Shown: piece by piece, positions 1 to 8,460 of the stretch
How the letters are laid out: the number at the start of each line of letters is the position of its first letter
How positions within the stretch are numbered: position 1 is the stretch's first letter
From: Pseudomonadota bacterium
Lineage (GTDB): Bacteria > Pseudomonadota > Alphaproteobacteria > Rhizobiales > Methylopilaceae
DNA length: 58,644 nt
Reading direction: 5' to 3'
Assembly (NCBI GenBank): GCA_023388965.1
Contig: JAEWFF010000005.1
Span: 1 to 58,644 of the forward strand
Position numbers and translations under genes: made by a program
Notes under the pieces: generated by a model
The model's database searches: none
What the model was told of the DNA's origin: nothing
The model's input: only the letters and a program-made list of their open reading frames with translations

Positions 1-300
1 GGCCATGAGGCCGAGCGGGGTGAGGGGGAGTTACAAACACCGAACGTGGCGCTTCCCCTCACCCGGCCATCGCTTCGCGATGTGCCGACCTCTCCCGCAG
101 GCGGGAGGGGTGAAGACCGCTGCTGCCGCCAGTTCGCTGCCCACCCTCCCCTTGAGGGGGAGGGTGGCGAGACCCGTCAGGGTCGAGCCGGGTGGGGTGG
201 ACGGCGAAGGCGTGTGTGGCCTCACATCACCCCACCCCGTCCAGCCGCTGCGCGACTGGCCGACCCTCCCCATCAAGGGGAGGGTGAAACCTGACGCCCC
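1..300. repeat. Cluster of GC-rich palindromic intergenic repeats
   Basis: This stretch is a patchwork of short palindromes. One family has the pattern CCCTCACCCGG ... CGACCTCTCCCGCAGGCGGGAG (about 55-116); a second has CCACCCTCCCCTTGAGGGGGAGGGTGG and a matching inverted half near 262-285. The same cores recur at about 835, 1079, 20610, 22280, 36975 and 47600. The open frames through it are low-complexity translations of the palindromes and differ between copies, so I call no gene. Such elements are common in alphaproteobacterial intergenic DNA and form strong hairpins when transcribed. Confidence 0.75.
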
Positions 301-312
301 TGAAAATAATCC

Positions 313-341
313 TTGACTATTTTCCTATATCGAGGTAATCG
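313..341 (+). promoter_or_regulatory. Possible sigma70-type promoter
   Basis: TTGACT (313-318) and TAATCG (336-341) are separated by 17 bases, just after the repeat cluster. This fits a housekeeping promoter reading rightwards into the unique non-coding segment that follows. The -10 is imperfect; this is a sequence match only. Confidence 0.3.
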
Positions 342-820
342 GACTCCATCCCGGTCGGGAGGGCGTGTTCTCGAGGCACACCTGAACATGGACCGGGATG
401 CGGTGGCCGGCGGGAACGGGTTTTGCAGTCCGCGCCGGAGGCCGGAATGCAATGCCGGAAAACCGACCGGCAGGGGGCTTGCTTGGCCTCTCCCCGTACC
501 GCATGTGCCAACATGCCAGGGGCAGACGGGCGAACCCCGAGGAAGACCGACAGGTGGGTCTTCGCGGCAGACCATTTCCGTGCCGAAAATCCACCGCGCG
601 CGGAGCGACGGCGTGCCGTTGGACCGTGGATCTTTTCGCGCTTTTTACTGTCCGCACCGCGGGCAGCGGAAGCGCCGTTCGCTCCGCGCTCCCTCCGGGC
701 GCAAACCGCATGTTTGCGGGTTTGCGCAAGGAAAGAGTGATCGCGAGTTGAGACCGGACCCGGATGTTTCCGGGGTCCGCCAAACAGGGACCAGAGCCCC
801 GAAAGGCCGGGGCGGATTTG
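342..820 (+). other. Unique segment without a convincing gene; hairpin-rich
   Basis: About 480 bases of non-repetitive sequence between two repeat clusters. Several overlapping frames are open but none has a recognisable domain, a good ribosome binding site or the usual codon bias. Visible hairpins are at 699-727 (GCGCAAACCGC with GCGGGTTTGCGC), 756-778 (GGACCCGGA with TCCGGGGTCC) and about 795-815 (GCCCCG-AAAG-rich stem). With the promoter-like motif at 313 it could be a structured RNA or a degenerate gene. I do not recognise it as tmRNA, RNase P RNA, SRP RNA or a known riboswitch. Confidence 0.3.
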
Positions 821-834
821 GCGTGTCTGTACGT

Positions 835-973
835 TACCCCTCCTCCGCGCAGCGGGGGAGGGTCGAGTCGGCGAAGCCGACCGGGGTGGGGGGCTTGCCC
901 GATAGATTCCGACGTCACCCCACCCCGCTCGCGCCCTGACGGCGCGAGTCGCCCACCCCTTTCAGGGGAGGGA
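835..973. repeat. Palindromic intergenic repeat, CCCTCC/GGAGGG family
   Basis: Opens with CCCCTCCTCCGCGCAGCGGG, runs through GAGTCGGCGAAGCCGACCGG and closes with CACCCCTTTCAGGGGAGGG. It closely parallels the element at 47597-47740, so this is a mobile or amplified repeat unit rather than a gene. Confidence 0.7.
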
Positions 974-1011
974 TGGAAAGAGCCGCGATGTATGTGCGAG
1001 CAGTAAGCACT

Positions 1012-1203
1012 TCATCCTCATGGTGAGGAGCGATGCGCAGCATCGCTTCTCGAACCATAGGCGGAAAGTTCGGTGCCCATCCTCTCCCCCTGTGGGAGAG
1101 GACGACTCATGGCCATGAGGCCATGAGCGAGGTGAGGGGTATGAGGACCCCTCACCCGGAGCGCTCCGCGCTCTCGACCTCTCCCGCAGGCGGGAGAGGC
1201 GGA
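1012..1203. repeat. Two adjacent palindromic repeats downstream of lpdA
   Basis: The first (1012-1059) has the core GAGGAGCGATGCGCAGCATC followed by GCTTCTCGAA and recurs at 47754-47873. The second (1079-1203) has CTCTCCCCCTGTGGGAGAGG ... CCCCTCACCCGG ... CCTCTCCCGCAGGCGGGAGAGG and recurs at 22272-22412. They sit 13 bases past the lpdA stop, so they probably form the 3' end of the lpdA transcript and may act as transcription or RNA-decay barriers. Confidence 0.7.
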
Positions 1204-1215
1204 AACCGCCCGCAC

Positions 1216-2619
1216 CTACATATGAATCGCGCGCTTGTCGACGGCGAGCGCCGCTTCCTTCACCGCTTCGCTGAGCGTCGGATGCGGGTGGCAGGTGCGG
1301 GCGATGTCTTCCGCCGAGGCGCCGAATTCCATCGCAACGGACGCCTCCGAAATCATCGTGCCGGCATCGGCGCCGATGATGTGCACGCCGAGCACCCGGT
1401 CGGTCTTCGCATCGGCGAGAATCTTCACGAAGCCGTCCGTCGTCTCGTTGACCTTGGCGCGGCCGTTCGCGGTGAAGGGGAATTTGCCGATCGAATAGGC
1501 CACATTCTTCGCCTTCAGCTCCTCCTCCGTCTCGCCGACGCTCGCGACTTCCGGGAAGGTGTAGATGACGTTCGGGATGACGCCGTAATTCACATGCCCG
1601 GCCTTGCCGGCGAGAATTTCAGCCACCGCCATGCCCTCGTCCTCGGCCTTGTGCGCGAGCATCGGCCCCGCGATGACATCGCCGATGGCGTAAATACCGT
1701 CCACATTGGTGTTGTAATGCGCCCCGGTCCTGATGCGGCCGCGCTCGTCGAGCGCGACGCCGATCCCGTCGAGGCCGAGCCCTTCGGTGTAGGGCACGCG
1801 GCCGATGGCGACGAGCACCACATCGGCCTCCACCGTCTCGGCCTTGCCGCCGGTGGCGGGCTCGACCTTGACCTTCAGCGCCTTACCCGAAGTATCCACG
1901 CCCGTGACCTTCGAGCCGAGTTTGAAGCTCATGCCCTGCTTGGCGAGTATGCGTTCGAACTGGCGCGCGATCTCGCCGTCCATACCGGGCAGGATGCGGT
2001 CGAGGAATTCGACGACCGTGACCTCCGCGCCGAGCCGCCGCCAGACCGAGCCGAGCTCCAGCCCGATGACACCGCCGCCGACGATCAGCAGCCTGCCCGG
2101 CACCTTGTCGAGTTCGAGCGCCCCGGTCGAGGAGACGATCCTCTTCTCGTCGATCTCGACGCCCTTGAGGCGCGCGACATCGGAGCCGGTGGCGATGACG
2201 ATGTTCTTCGCCGCGATTTCAGTCGCCTTGCCCTTGGCCGGCTGCACCGAGATCCTGCCCGGCGCGGTGATCGTCGCCGTGCCGGTATGCACATCGACCT
2301 TGTTCTTCTTCAGCAGGAATTCGACGCCCTTCACATTGCCGTCGACGCCCTTCTGCTTGAAGGCCTGCATGGCTTTCAGATCGAGCTTCGGCGTCGCCTC
2401 GATGCCCATACTTCCGAAGGAATGGCCCGCATCGTGGAACGCATGCGAGGCATGCAGCAGCGCTTTGGAGGGAATGCAGCCGACATTCAGGCAGGTGCCG
2501 CCATGCGTCGCGCGCTTCTCGACGACCGCGGTCTTCAGCCCGAGTTGCGCGGCGCGGATGGCGCAGACATAGCCGCCGGGGCCGGTGCCGATGACGACGA
2601 GATCGTAGGTCTCAGACAT
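1216..2619 (-). CDS. lpdA: Dihydrolipoyl dehydrogenase (E3)
   Basis: FAD flavoprotein that reoxidises the dihydrolipoyl group of the E2 subunit and passes electrons to NAD+. The N-terminal dinucleotide motif GTGPGG is at residues 11-16, and the redox-active pair Cys43/Cys48 lies in GGTCLNVGCIPSK. A second nucleotide-binding motif (GGGVIGLELG) is mid-protein, and the C-terminal base pair His446/Glu451 is in HPHPTLSE. At 467 residues it has full family length. It is the last gene of the sucA-sucB-MAPEG-lpdA run, so it most likely serves 2-oxoglutarate dehydrogenase; it could also serve other 2-oxoacid dehydrogenases, as E3 is often shared. Confidence 0.97.
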   Translation of the reverse strand: MSETYDLVVIGTGPGGYVCAIRAAQLGLKTAVVEKRATHGGTCLNVGCIPSKALLHASHAFHDAGHSFGSMGIEATPKLDLKAMQAFKQKGVDGNVKGVEFLLKKNKVDVHTGTATITAPGRISVQPAKGKATEIAAKNIVIATGSDVARLKGVEIDEKRIVSSTGALELDKVPGRLLIVGGGVIGLELGSVWRRLGAEVTVVEFLDRILPGMDGEIARQFERILAKQGMSFKLGSKVTGVDTSGKALKVKVEPATGGKAETVEADVVLVAIGRVPYTEGLGLDGIGVALDERGRIRTGAHYNTNVDGIYAIGDVIAGPMLAHKAEDEGMAVAEILAGKAGHVNYGVIPNVIYTFPEVASVGETEEELKAKNVAYSIGKFPFTANGRAKVNETTDGFVKILADAKTDRVLGVHIIGADAGTMISEASVAMEFGASAEDIARTCHPHPTLSEAVKEAALAVDKRAIHM

Positions 2620-2625
2620 GATGTC

Positions 2626-3024
2626 TCACTGAAACAGAGCCAGGAACATGAGGAACAGCCCCACCGCCGAGACCGTCCATACGGCCGAGCGGATATAGGG
2701 AATGCCCATCAGATAAAGCGGAATATAGCCGATGCGCGCGAACAGCCAGACCCAGGCGCCCATCGCCCCGAGGCCGCCGGTTTTCCCGAGCGCGACGAGA
2801 GCCAGCGAAAGCCCGACCAGCGCGGGAAAAGTTTCGAGATAATTCTTCAGCGCCCGCTCGGCGCGGCCGGCCACCGGGCCTTTCACCCGCACGCCCTCGT
2901 CGCGCGGCCCGGCATTCCATTTCGTGCCGAGTTCCAGAGTGGCGAGGATCGCCTGCAGGGAAACGTGGACGAACAGAAGCGCGACGCCGAGCGCAAGGAC
3001 GAGGATTTCGGCCGGCATCTCCAT
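2626..3024 (-). CDS. MAPEG-family membrane protein
   Basis: About 132 residues with four predicted membrane helices and the N-terminal pattern of MAPEG proteins (membrane-associated eicosanoid/glutathione metabolism): LELGTKWNAGPRDE after helix 1, then NYLETFPALVGL. Substrate unknown; bacterial members are mostly uncharacterised. The ATG at 3024 overlaps the TGA of sucB as TGATG; a GTG one codon upstream is also open. Only six bases separate its stop from the lpdA start. It therefore sits inside the 2-oxoglutarate dehydrogenase operon and is translationally coupled to it, an arrangement I know from other Hyphomicrobiales, with no evidence of a role in the complex. Confidence 0.85.
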   Translation of the reverse strand: MEMPAEILVLALGVALLFVHVSLQAILATLELGTKWNAGPRDEGVRVKGPVAGRAERALKNYLETFPALVGLSLALVALGKTGGLGAMGAWVWLFARIGYIPLYLMGIPYIRSAVWTVSAVGLFLMFLALFQ

Positions 3025-4301
3025 CACAGATCGAGCACGAGCCGCGCGGGATCCTCCAGCGCTTCCTTGACGCGCACGAGGAACGTGACCGCGCCCTGAC
3101 CGTCGACCACGCGGTGATCGTAGGACAGAGCGAGATACATCATCGGCCGCGCAACGACCTGTCCGTCCTTGACCACCGGGCGCTGCTCGATGCGGTGCAT
3201 TCCGAGAATGCCCGATTGCGGCGCGTTGAGGATCGGCATGGACAGCAGCGAGCCGAACACGCCGCCATTGGAGATCGTGAACGTGCCGCCCTGCATGTCG
3301 GCGATGGCGAGCTGGCCGTCGCGGGCCTTCCTGCCGAGTTCGGAAATCTCGCGCTCGATCTCGGCGACGCTCTTGCGGTCCGCATCGCGCACGACCGGCA
3401 CGACAAGCCCGCGCTCGGTCGAGACCGCGACGCCGATATGGTAGTAATTCTTGTAGACGAGGTCGTCGCCGTCGATCTCGGCATTGACCGCGGGAACCTC
3501 CCGCAGCGCATGCACGCAGGCTTTGGCGAACAGGCCCATGAAGCCGAGCTTGACGCCATGGCGCTTCTCGAATTCGTCCTTGTATTGACGGCGAAGCTCC
3601 ATCACGCCGGTCATGTCGACATCGTTGAACGTCGTCAGCATGGCGGCGGTGTTCTGCGCGTCCTTCAACCGGCGCGCGATGGTCTGGCGCAGGCGCGTCA
3701 TCCTCACGCGTTCTTCGCGCTCCGCATCGCCCGGGGCCGAAGGCGCACGCACGGGCGTCGGCGAAGCGGCAGCCGCCGCGACCTTCTGCGCCGCGCCGCC
3801 TTCGATGACCGACAGCATGTCGCCCTTGGTCACGCGTCCGCCCTTGCCGGAGCCGGACACCGCTTCGGGATCGACGCCGCTTTCGGCGGCAAGGCGGCGT
3901 ACCGACGGCGCCTGATCGCCGGCCCCTTTCGCGGCGGCGGGCTCGGCCTTGGGCACCGGGCGCGGCTTCACCTCGTCCTCGGCCGCCTTGATCGGCGTCG
4001 GACTATCGGTCTTCTCGGTCGGATTGCCGGCGCCGCCGGCCTTCTCCGACGCGGCGCCCTTGGCCGAGGCGTCGAGCGAGCCGAGCAGCGCGCCGACATT
4101 CACCGTCTCGCCTTCCTTGGCGGCGATGTCCGTCAGCACGCCGTTGGAGGGGGCCGGCACCTCGACGGTCACCTTGTCGGTTTCGAGTTCCACCAGCGGC
4201 TCGTCCGCCTTCACGGCATCGCCCGGCTGCTTGAACCATTTGCCGATGGTCGCCTCGGTAACGCTCTCACCCAGGGCCGGAACGCGAATTTCGGTCGCCA
4301 T
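3024..4301 (-). CDS. sucB: 2-Oxoglutarate dehydrogenase E2, dihydrolipoyl succinyltransferase
   Basis: Core acyltransferase of the 2-oxoglutarate dehydrogenase complex; transfers succinyl from lipoamide to CoA. Domains in order: lipoyl domain (residues 1-75, lipoylated Lys43 in ELETDKVTVEV), an Ala/Pro/Lys-rich linker, a peripheral-subunit-binding domain (about 129-162, PSVRRLAAESGV), a second linker, and the catalytic domain ending in LSYDHRVVDG with His396 and Asp400. The single lipoyl domain and 425 residues are typical of SucB rather than pyruvate dehydrogenase E2. Located 40 bases downstream of sucA. Confidence 0.97.
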   Translation of the reverse strand: MATEIRVPALGESVTEATIGKWFKQPGDAVKADEPLVELETDKVTVEVPAPSNGVLTDIAAKEGETVNVGALLGSLDASAKGAASEKAGGAGNPTEKTDSPTPIKAAEDEVKPRPVPKAEPAAAKGAGDQAPSVRRLAAESGVDPEAVSGSGKGGRVTKGDMLSVIEGGAAQKVAAAAASPTPVRAPSAPGDAEREERVRMTRLRQTIARRLKDAQNTAAMLTTFNDVDMTGVMELRRQYKDEFEKRHGVKLGFMGLFAKACVHALREVPAVNAEIDGDDLVYKNYYHIGVAVSTERGLVVPVVRDADRKSVAEIEREISELGRKARDGQLAIADMQGGTFTISNGGVFGSLLSMPILNAPQSGILGMHRIEQRPVVKDGQVVARPMMYLALSYDHRVVDGQGAVTFLVRVKEALEDPARLVLDL

Positions 4302-4341
4302 ATCTCACCTTCGTCACACGGCCGGGGCGGCCGCACATCAT

Positions 4342-7278
4342 TTACGCGAATGCATCGTCCAGGAATGCGCGGAGCTGGGCCTGATGTTTCGACATCTGTC
4401 CCACCGCCGTGGAGGCTGCGGGCGGACGGCCGACATAGCGCGCGCGGCGTCCGCCGCCTTCCTTGTCGGACGCCCAGTTGATGTATTGATCGACGAAGAA
4501 CCACGCGCCCATATTGCGCGGCTCTTCCTGACACCAGATCAGCTCGGCATTCTTGAACAGACCCAGTTCCTGCGTCAGCGATTTCGCCGGGAACGGATAA
4601 AGCTGCTCGATGCGCATGATGTAGATGTCACCGACGCCGCGCTTCTCGCGCTCCTCGATCAGGTCGTAATAGACCTTGCCCGAACACAGGATCAGGCGGC
4701 GAATGCGGTCCGGCTCGACAAGGCCCGAACCGCCGACGCGCTCGTCGGCATCGTCGTGAATCCAGCGATGGAAGAAGCTGCCCTCTCCCATCTGGTCGAG
4801 GCGCGAGACCGCTCGCTTGTGGCGCAGCAGGCTCTTCGGCGTCATCAGGATGAGCGGCTTGCGGAAATCGCGGTGCAATTGCCGGCGCAGGATGTGGAAG
4901 TAATTGGCCGGCGTCGTGCAGTTGGCGACCTGCATATTGTCTTCGGCACACATCTGCAGATAGCGCTCGAGACGTGCGGACGAATGCTCCGGCCCCTGGC
5001 CCTCGTAACCGTGCGGCAGCAGCATTACGAGGCCGGACATGCGCAGCCATTTCTTCTCCGAGGAGGAGATGAACTGGTCGACGACCACCTGCGCACCGTT
5101 GGCGAAATCGCCGAACTGCGCTTCCCACAGGGTCAGCGCATTCGGCTCCGACAGCGAATAGCCGTATTCGAAGCCGAGCACCGCCTCTTCCGAGAGCATG
5201 GAATTGATGACTTCGTAGCGCGCCTGGCCGTCCCGCACATGGTTGAACGGCTTGTAGCGGGACTCGTCCTCCTGATCGGTCAGGACGGAATGGCGCTGCG
5301 AGAAGGTGCCGCGCTCGACATCCTGTCCGGACAGGCGCACCGGATGGCCTTCGAGAAGCAGCGTCGAGAAAGCGAGCGCCTCGGCCGTCGCCCAGTCGAT
5401 TCCCTGTCCGGTCTCGATGGCCTTGCGGCGGTTCTCGAGAAAACGGCCGATCGTCCTGTGCACGTGGAAGCCCTCGGGCACCCGCGTGATCCTGTCGCCG
5501 ATCTCGCGCAGGAGAGCGACATCGAGGCCGGTCGCGCCGCGGCGCGGCTCGTCGGTATCCTTGCCCGCCGCCTTGAGACCGGACCAGCGGCCGTCCAGCC
5601 AGTCGGCCTTGTTGGGCAGGTAGGCCTGGCCGGCCTCGAACTCGATGTCGAGATGGGCGCGCCAGTCGGCCTTCATCTTGTCGATATCGGCCTCGGTAAC
5701 GACACCCTCGGCAACGAGCTTGCGGCCGTAGATTTCCAGCGTGGTCGGATGCTGGCGGATCGCCCTGTACATCGACGGCTGGGTAAAGCTCGGCTCGTCG
5801 CCCTCGTTGTGGCCGAAGCGGCGATAGCAGAACATGTCGATGACGACCGGCTTGCGGAACTTCTGCCGGAACTCCGTCGCGATCTTCGCCGCGAACGTCA
5901 CCGCTTCCGGATCGTCGCCGTTCACGTGGAACACCGGCGCCTCGACCATCTTCGCCATATCCGACGGATAGGGCGAGGATCGTGCAACGCGCGGATTGGT
6001 CGTGAACCCGATCTGGTTGTTGATGATGAAATGTATGGACCCGCCGGTGCGGTGGCCCTTCAGCCCGGACAGGCCGAAGCATTCGGCGACCACGCCCTGC
6101 CCCGCGAACGCGGCGTCGCCGTGCAGCAGCAGCGGCAGAACCTGCGTGCGTTCGGTGTCGTGGTGCTGGTCCTGCTTGGCCCGCACCTTTCCGAGCACGA
6201 CGGGATCGACGATTTCGAGATGCGACGGGTTCGCGGTCAGCGACAGATGCACCCGGTTGCTGTCGAATTCGCGGTCGCTGGAGGCGCCGAGATGGTACTT
6301 CACGTCGCCCGAGCCCTCGACCTCGTCGGGGGTGGAGGAGCCGCCCTTGAATTCATGGAACAGCGCGCGGTGCGGCTTGCCCATGACCTGGGTCAGGACG
6401 TTGAGGCGGCCGCGATGGGCCATGCCGATGGCGATCTCCTTCAGGCCGAGATTGCCGCCGCGCTTGATGATCTGTTCGAGCGCCGGAATGAGGCTTTCCG
6501 CGCCGTCGAGGCCGAAACGCTTGGTGCCGGTGAATTTGACGTCGAGGAACTTCTCGAAGCCTTCGGACTCGACGAGCTTGTTGAGGATGGCGCGCTTGCC
6601 CTCGACCGTGAAGGCGATGGCCTTCTCCGGCCCCTCGATGCGCTCCTGCACCCATTGCTTCTCGGCCGGGGAGGAGATGTGCATGAACTCGACGCCGAGC
6701 GTGCCGCAATAGGTACGCTGCAGGATGGCGACGATCTCGCGCATCGTGGCGAATTCCATGCCGAGCACGTGATCGAGGAAAATCCGGCGGTCGAGATCCG
6801 CTTCCGAAAAGCCGTAGCTCGCCGGATCGAGTTCCGGATGATCGACCGGCTCTTCCAGCCCGAGGGGGTCGAGATCGGCCGCGAGATGGCCGCGCATGCG
6901 ATAGGCCCGGATCAGCATCAGGGCACGTACGCTGTCGCGCGTCGCGCGCTGCACGTCCTCGGGCAGGATATCGGCCGTCCCGCCGGCGCGGGCCTCGATC
7001 TTCCCGGTGACGACCGCTTCGGTGATCCGCGCCGCGCGTTCGCCGGCAGCATCCTCGACGAACATCCGGAAATCGGGCCGCGCCCAGGATGCGCCGCGCG
7101 CCATGTTCACGGCATCGGCGGGCGCATCGTTGAAACCCGCGAAGAACTCCCGCCACCCGGCATCGACCGAGTTCGGATTTTCCTGATAGCGCGCGTAAAG
7201 ATCCTCGATATAGGGCGCGTTGGCGCCGTAAAGGAAGGCAGTGTTCAGAAAGGCCTGATTGGCCTCGTGGCGTGACAT
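4342..7278 (-). CDS. sucA: 2-Oxoglutarate dehydrogenase E1
   Basis: Thiamine-diphosphate decarboxylase subunit that commits 2-oxoglutarate to succinyl-CoA. The N-terminal SucA signature is present (NTAFLYGANAPYIEDLYARY), with GMAHRGRLNVL in the ThDP-binding region, GDAAFAGQGVV, the RFGHNEGDEPSFTQP segment and a transketolase-like C-terminal half (LPHGYEGQGPEHSSARLER). I chose the ATG at 7278 (MSRHEAN) because it matches the family N-terminus; the frame stays open upstream to a GTG at 7326. About 978 residues. Upstream lies a 156-base gap and then mdh; the sucC and sucD genes usually found in that gap are missing. Confidence 0.96.
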   Translation of the reverse strand: MSRHEANQAFLNTAFLYGANAPYIEDLYARYQENPNSVDAGWREFFAGFNDAPADAVNMARGASWARPDFRMFVEDAAGERAARITEAVVTGKIEARAGGTADILPEDVQRATRDSVRALMLIRAYRMRGHLAADLDPLGLEEPVDHPELDPASYGFSEADLDRRIFLDHVLGMEFATMREIVAILQRTYCGTLGVEFMHISSPAEKQWVQERIEGPEKAIAFTVEGKRAILNKLVESEGFEKFLDVKFTGTKRFGLDGAESLIPALEQIIKRGGNLGLKEIAIGMAHRGRLNVLTQVMGKPHRALFHEFKGGSSTPDEVEGSGDVKYHLGASSDREFDSNRVHLSLTANPSHLEIVDPVVLGKVRAKQDQHHDTERTQVLPLLLHGDAAFAGQGVVAECFGLSGLKGHRTGGSIHFIINNQIGFTTNPRVARSSPYPSDMAKMVEAPVFHVNGDDPEAVTFAAKIATEFRQKFRKPVVIDMFCYRRFGHNEGDEPSFTQPSMYRAIRQHPTTLEIYGRKLVAEGVVTEADIDKMKADWRAHLDIEFEAGQAYLPNKADWLDGRWSGLKAAGKDTDEPRRGATGLDVALLREIGDRITRVPEGFHVHRTIGRFLENRRKAIETGQGIDWATAEALAFSTLLLEGHPVRLSGQDVERGTFSQRHSVLTDQEDESRYKPFNHVRDGQARYEVINSMLSEEAVLGFEYGYSLSEPNALTLWEAQFGDFANGAQVVVDQFISSSEKKWLRMSGLVMLLPHGYEGQGPEHSSARLERYLQMCAEDNMQVANCTTPANYFHILRRQLHRDFRKPLILMTPKSLLRHKRAVSRLDQMGEGSFFHRWIHDDADERVGGSGLVEPDRIRRLILCSGKVYYDLIEEREKRGVGDIYIMRIEQLYPFPAKSLTQELGLFKNAELIWCQEEPRNMGAWFFVDQYINWASDKEGGGRRARYVGRPPAASTAVGQMSKHQAQLRAFLDDAFA

Positions 7279-7434
7279 GTCGCGATCCGCATCGGTGCGG
7301 CCGAACGCAGTTACGTCCGGGCGCACAAAACCAAATACCCCCGTCGGGTAAGGTCTGCGATTACGCCGCCCGATTCAACCCGAAACGGATGTTTCTTTCA
7401 TAAATCGGCTTTGCGGCAGTCCCGTGTCCGTATT

Positions 7435-8400
7435 TCAGCTCCCGAGATGCGGAGCGATCTGCTGACAGGCTTCGACCAGACCGCGGACGCTCTCGATCGA
7501 TTTGCCGAACATCGCCCGCTCGGCGCCGTTGAGTTCGATCTCCACGACCTTCTCGATGCCGCCCTCGCCGATGACCGCCGGCACGCCGACATAAAGGCCG
7601 TCGACGCCGTACTGGCCTTCGAGGAAGGCGGCGCACGGCAATACACGCTTCTTGTCCTTCAGATAGCTTTCGGCCATCGCGACCGCCGAAGCGGCAGGGG
7701 CGTAGAAGGCCGAACCCGTCTTGAGCAGGCCGACGATCTCGCCGCCGCCCTTGCGGGTGCGCTCGACAATGGCGTCGATCTTCGCCTGGGTCGACCAGCC
7801 CATGCGCACGATGTCCGGCAGCGGAACGCCGGCGACCGTCGAATAACGCACCAGCGGCACCATGTCGTCGCCGTGGCCGCCGAGCACGAAGGCCGACACG
7901 TCCTGCACCGACACGCCGAGTTCCTCGGCGAGGAAATGGCGGAAGCGCGCGGTGTCGAGCACGCCGGCCATGCCGACCACCCGGTTCGGCGGGATGCCCG
8001 ACGCCTTCTGCAGCGCCCACACCATCGCATCGAGCGGATTGGTGATGCATATGACAAATGCGTTCGGGGAATATTTACGGAGCCCCGCGCCGACCTGCTC
8101 CATCACCCGCAGATTGGTGCCGACAAGATCGTCGCGGCTCATGCCCGGCTTGCGCGGCACGCCGGCGGTGACGATCACCACATCCGCGCCCTCGATATCG
8201 GCATAGGCATTGGTGCCGACATAACCGGCGTCGAAGCCCTCGATCGGCGCGCTCTGCGCGATGTCGAGCGCCTTGCCCTGTGGTATGCCTTCCGAAATGT
8301 CGAACAGGACGATGTCGCCCAGTTCCTTCAGCCCGATGAGATGAGCGAGCGTTCCGCCGATCTGGCCGGAACCGATAAGCGCGATCTTCTTGCGGGCCAT
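7435..8400 (-). CDS. mdh: Malate dehydrogenase (NAD), LDH-like type
   Basis: Interconverts malate and oxaloacetate with NAD(H). The N-terminal Rossmann motif is IGSGQIGGTLAHL, NAD region VTAGVPRKPGMSRDDL, substrate-binding ITNPLDAMVW, and the active-site His lies in VLGGHGDDMVPL. At 321 residues it is the LDH-like bacterial MDH normally found in alphaproteobacteria at the head of an mdh-sucCDAB operon. Here the next gene downstream is sucA. The upstream neighbour zapE is 60 bases away on the same strand. Confidence 0.96.
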   Translation of the reverse strand: MARKKIALIGSGQIGGTLAHLIGLKELGDIVLFDISEGIPQGKALDIAQSAPIEGFDAGYVGTNAYADIEGADVVIVTAGVPRKPGMSRDDLVGTNLRVMEQVGAGLRKYSPNAFVICITNPLDAMVWALQKASGIPPNRVVGMAGVLDTARFRHFLAEELGVSVQDVSAFVLGGHGDDMVPLVRYSTVAGVPLPDIVRMGWSTQAKIDAIVERTRKGGGEIVGLLKTGSAFYAPAASAVAMAESYLKDKKRVLPCAAFLEGQYGVDGLYVGVPAVIGEGGIEKVVEIELNGAERAMFGKSIESVRGLVEACQQIAPHLGS

Positions 8401-8460
8401 GTGCGTGCGTCCTCCGGAATGGAAATGCCGTGTGTGACTAGCGCCTTTTCGGCGCGCCGT

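Noticed and set aside
342..820. tmRNA, RNase P RNA, SRP RNA or cobalamin riboswitch
   Set aside because: None of the conserved core motifs of these RNAs (tag-peptide frame, GAGGAAAGTCC, GGAAG tetraloop region, B12 box) is present.
313..939. 208-codon frame at the left end
   Set aside because: Runs from the unique segment into a palindromic repeat, with no ribosome site, no domain and competing open frames on both strands.
3949..7275. Open frame of about 1100 codons on the plus strand
   Set aside because: It is fully antisense to sucA and the start of sucB. High GC makes long antisense frames common, and its translation has no recognisable domain.
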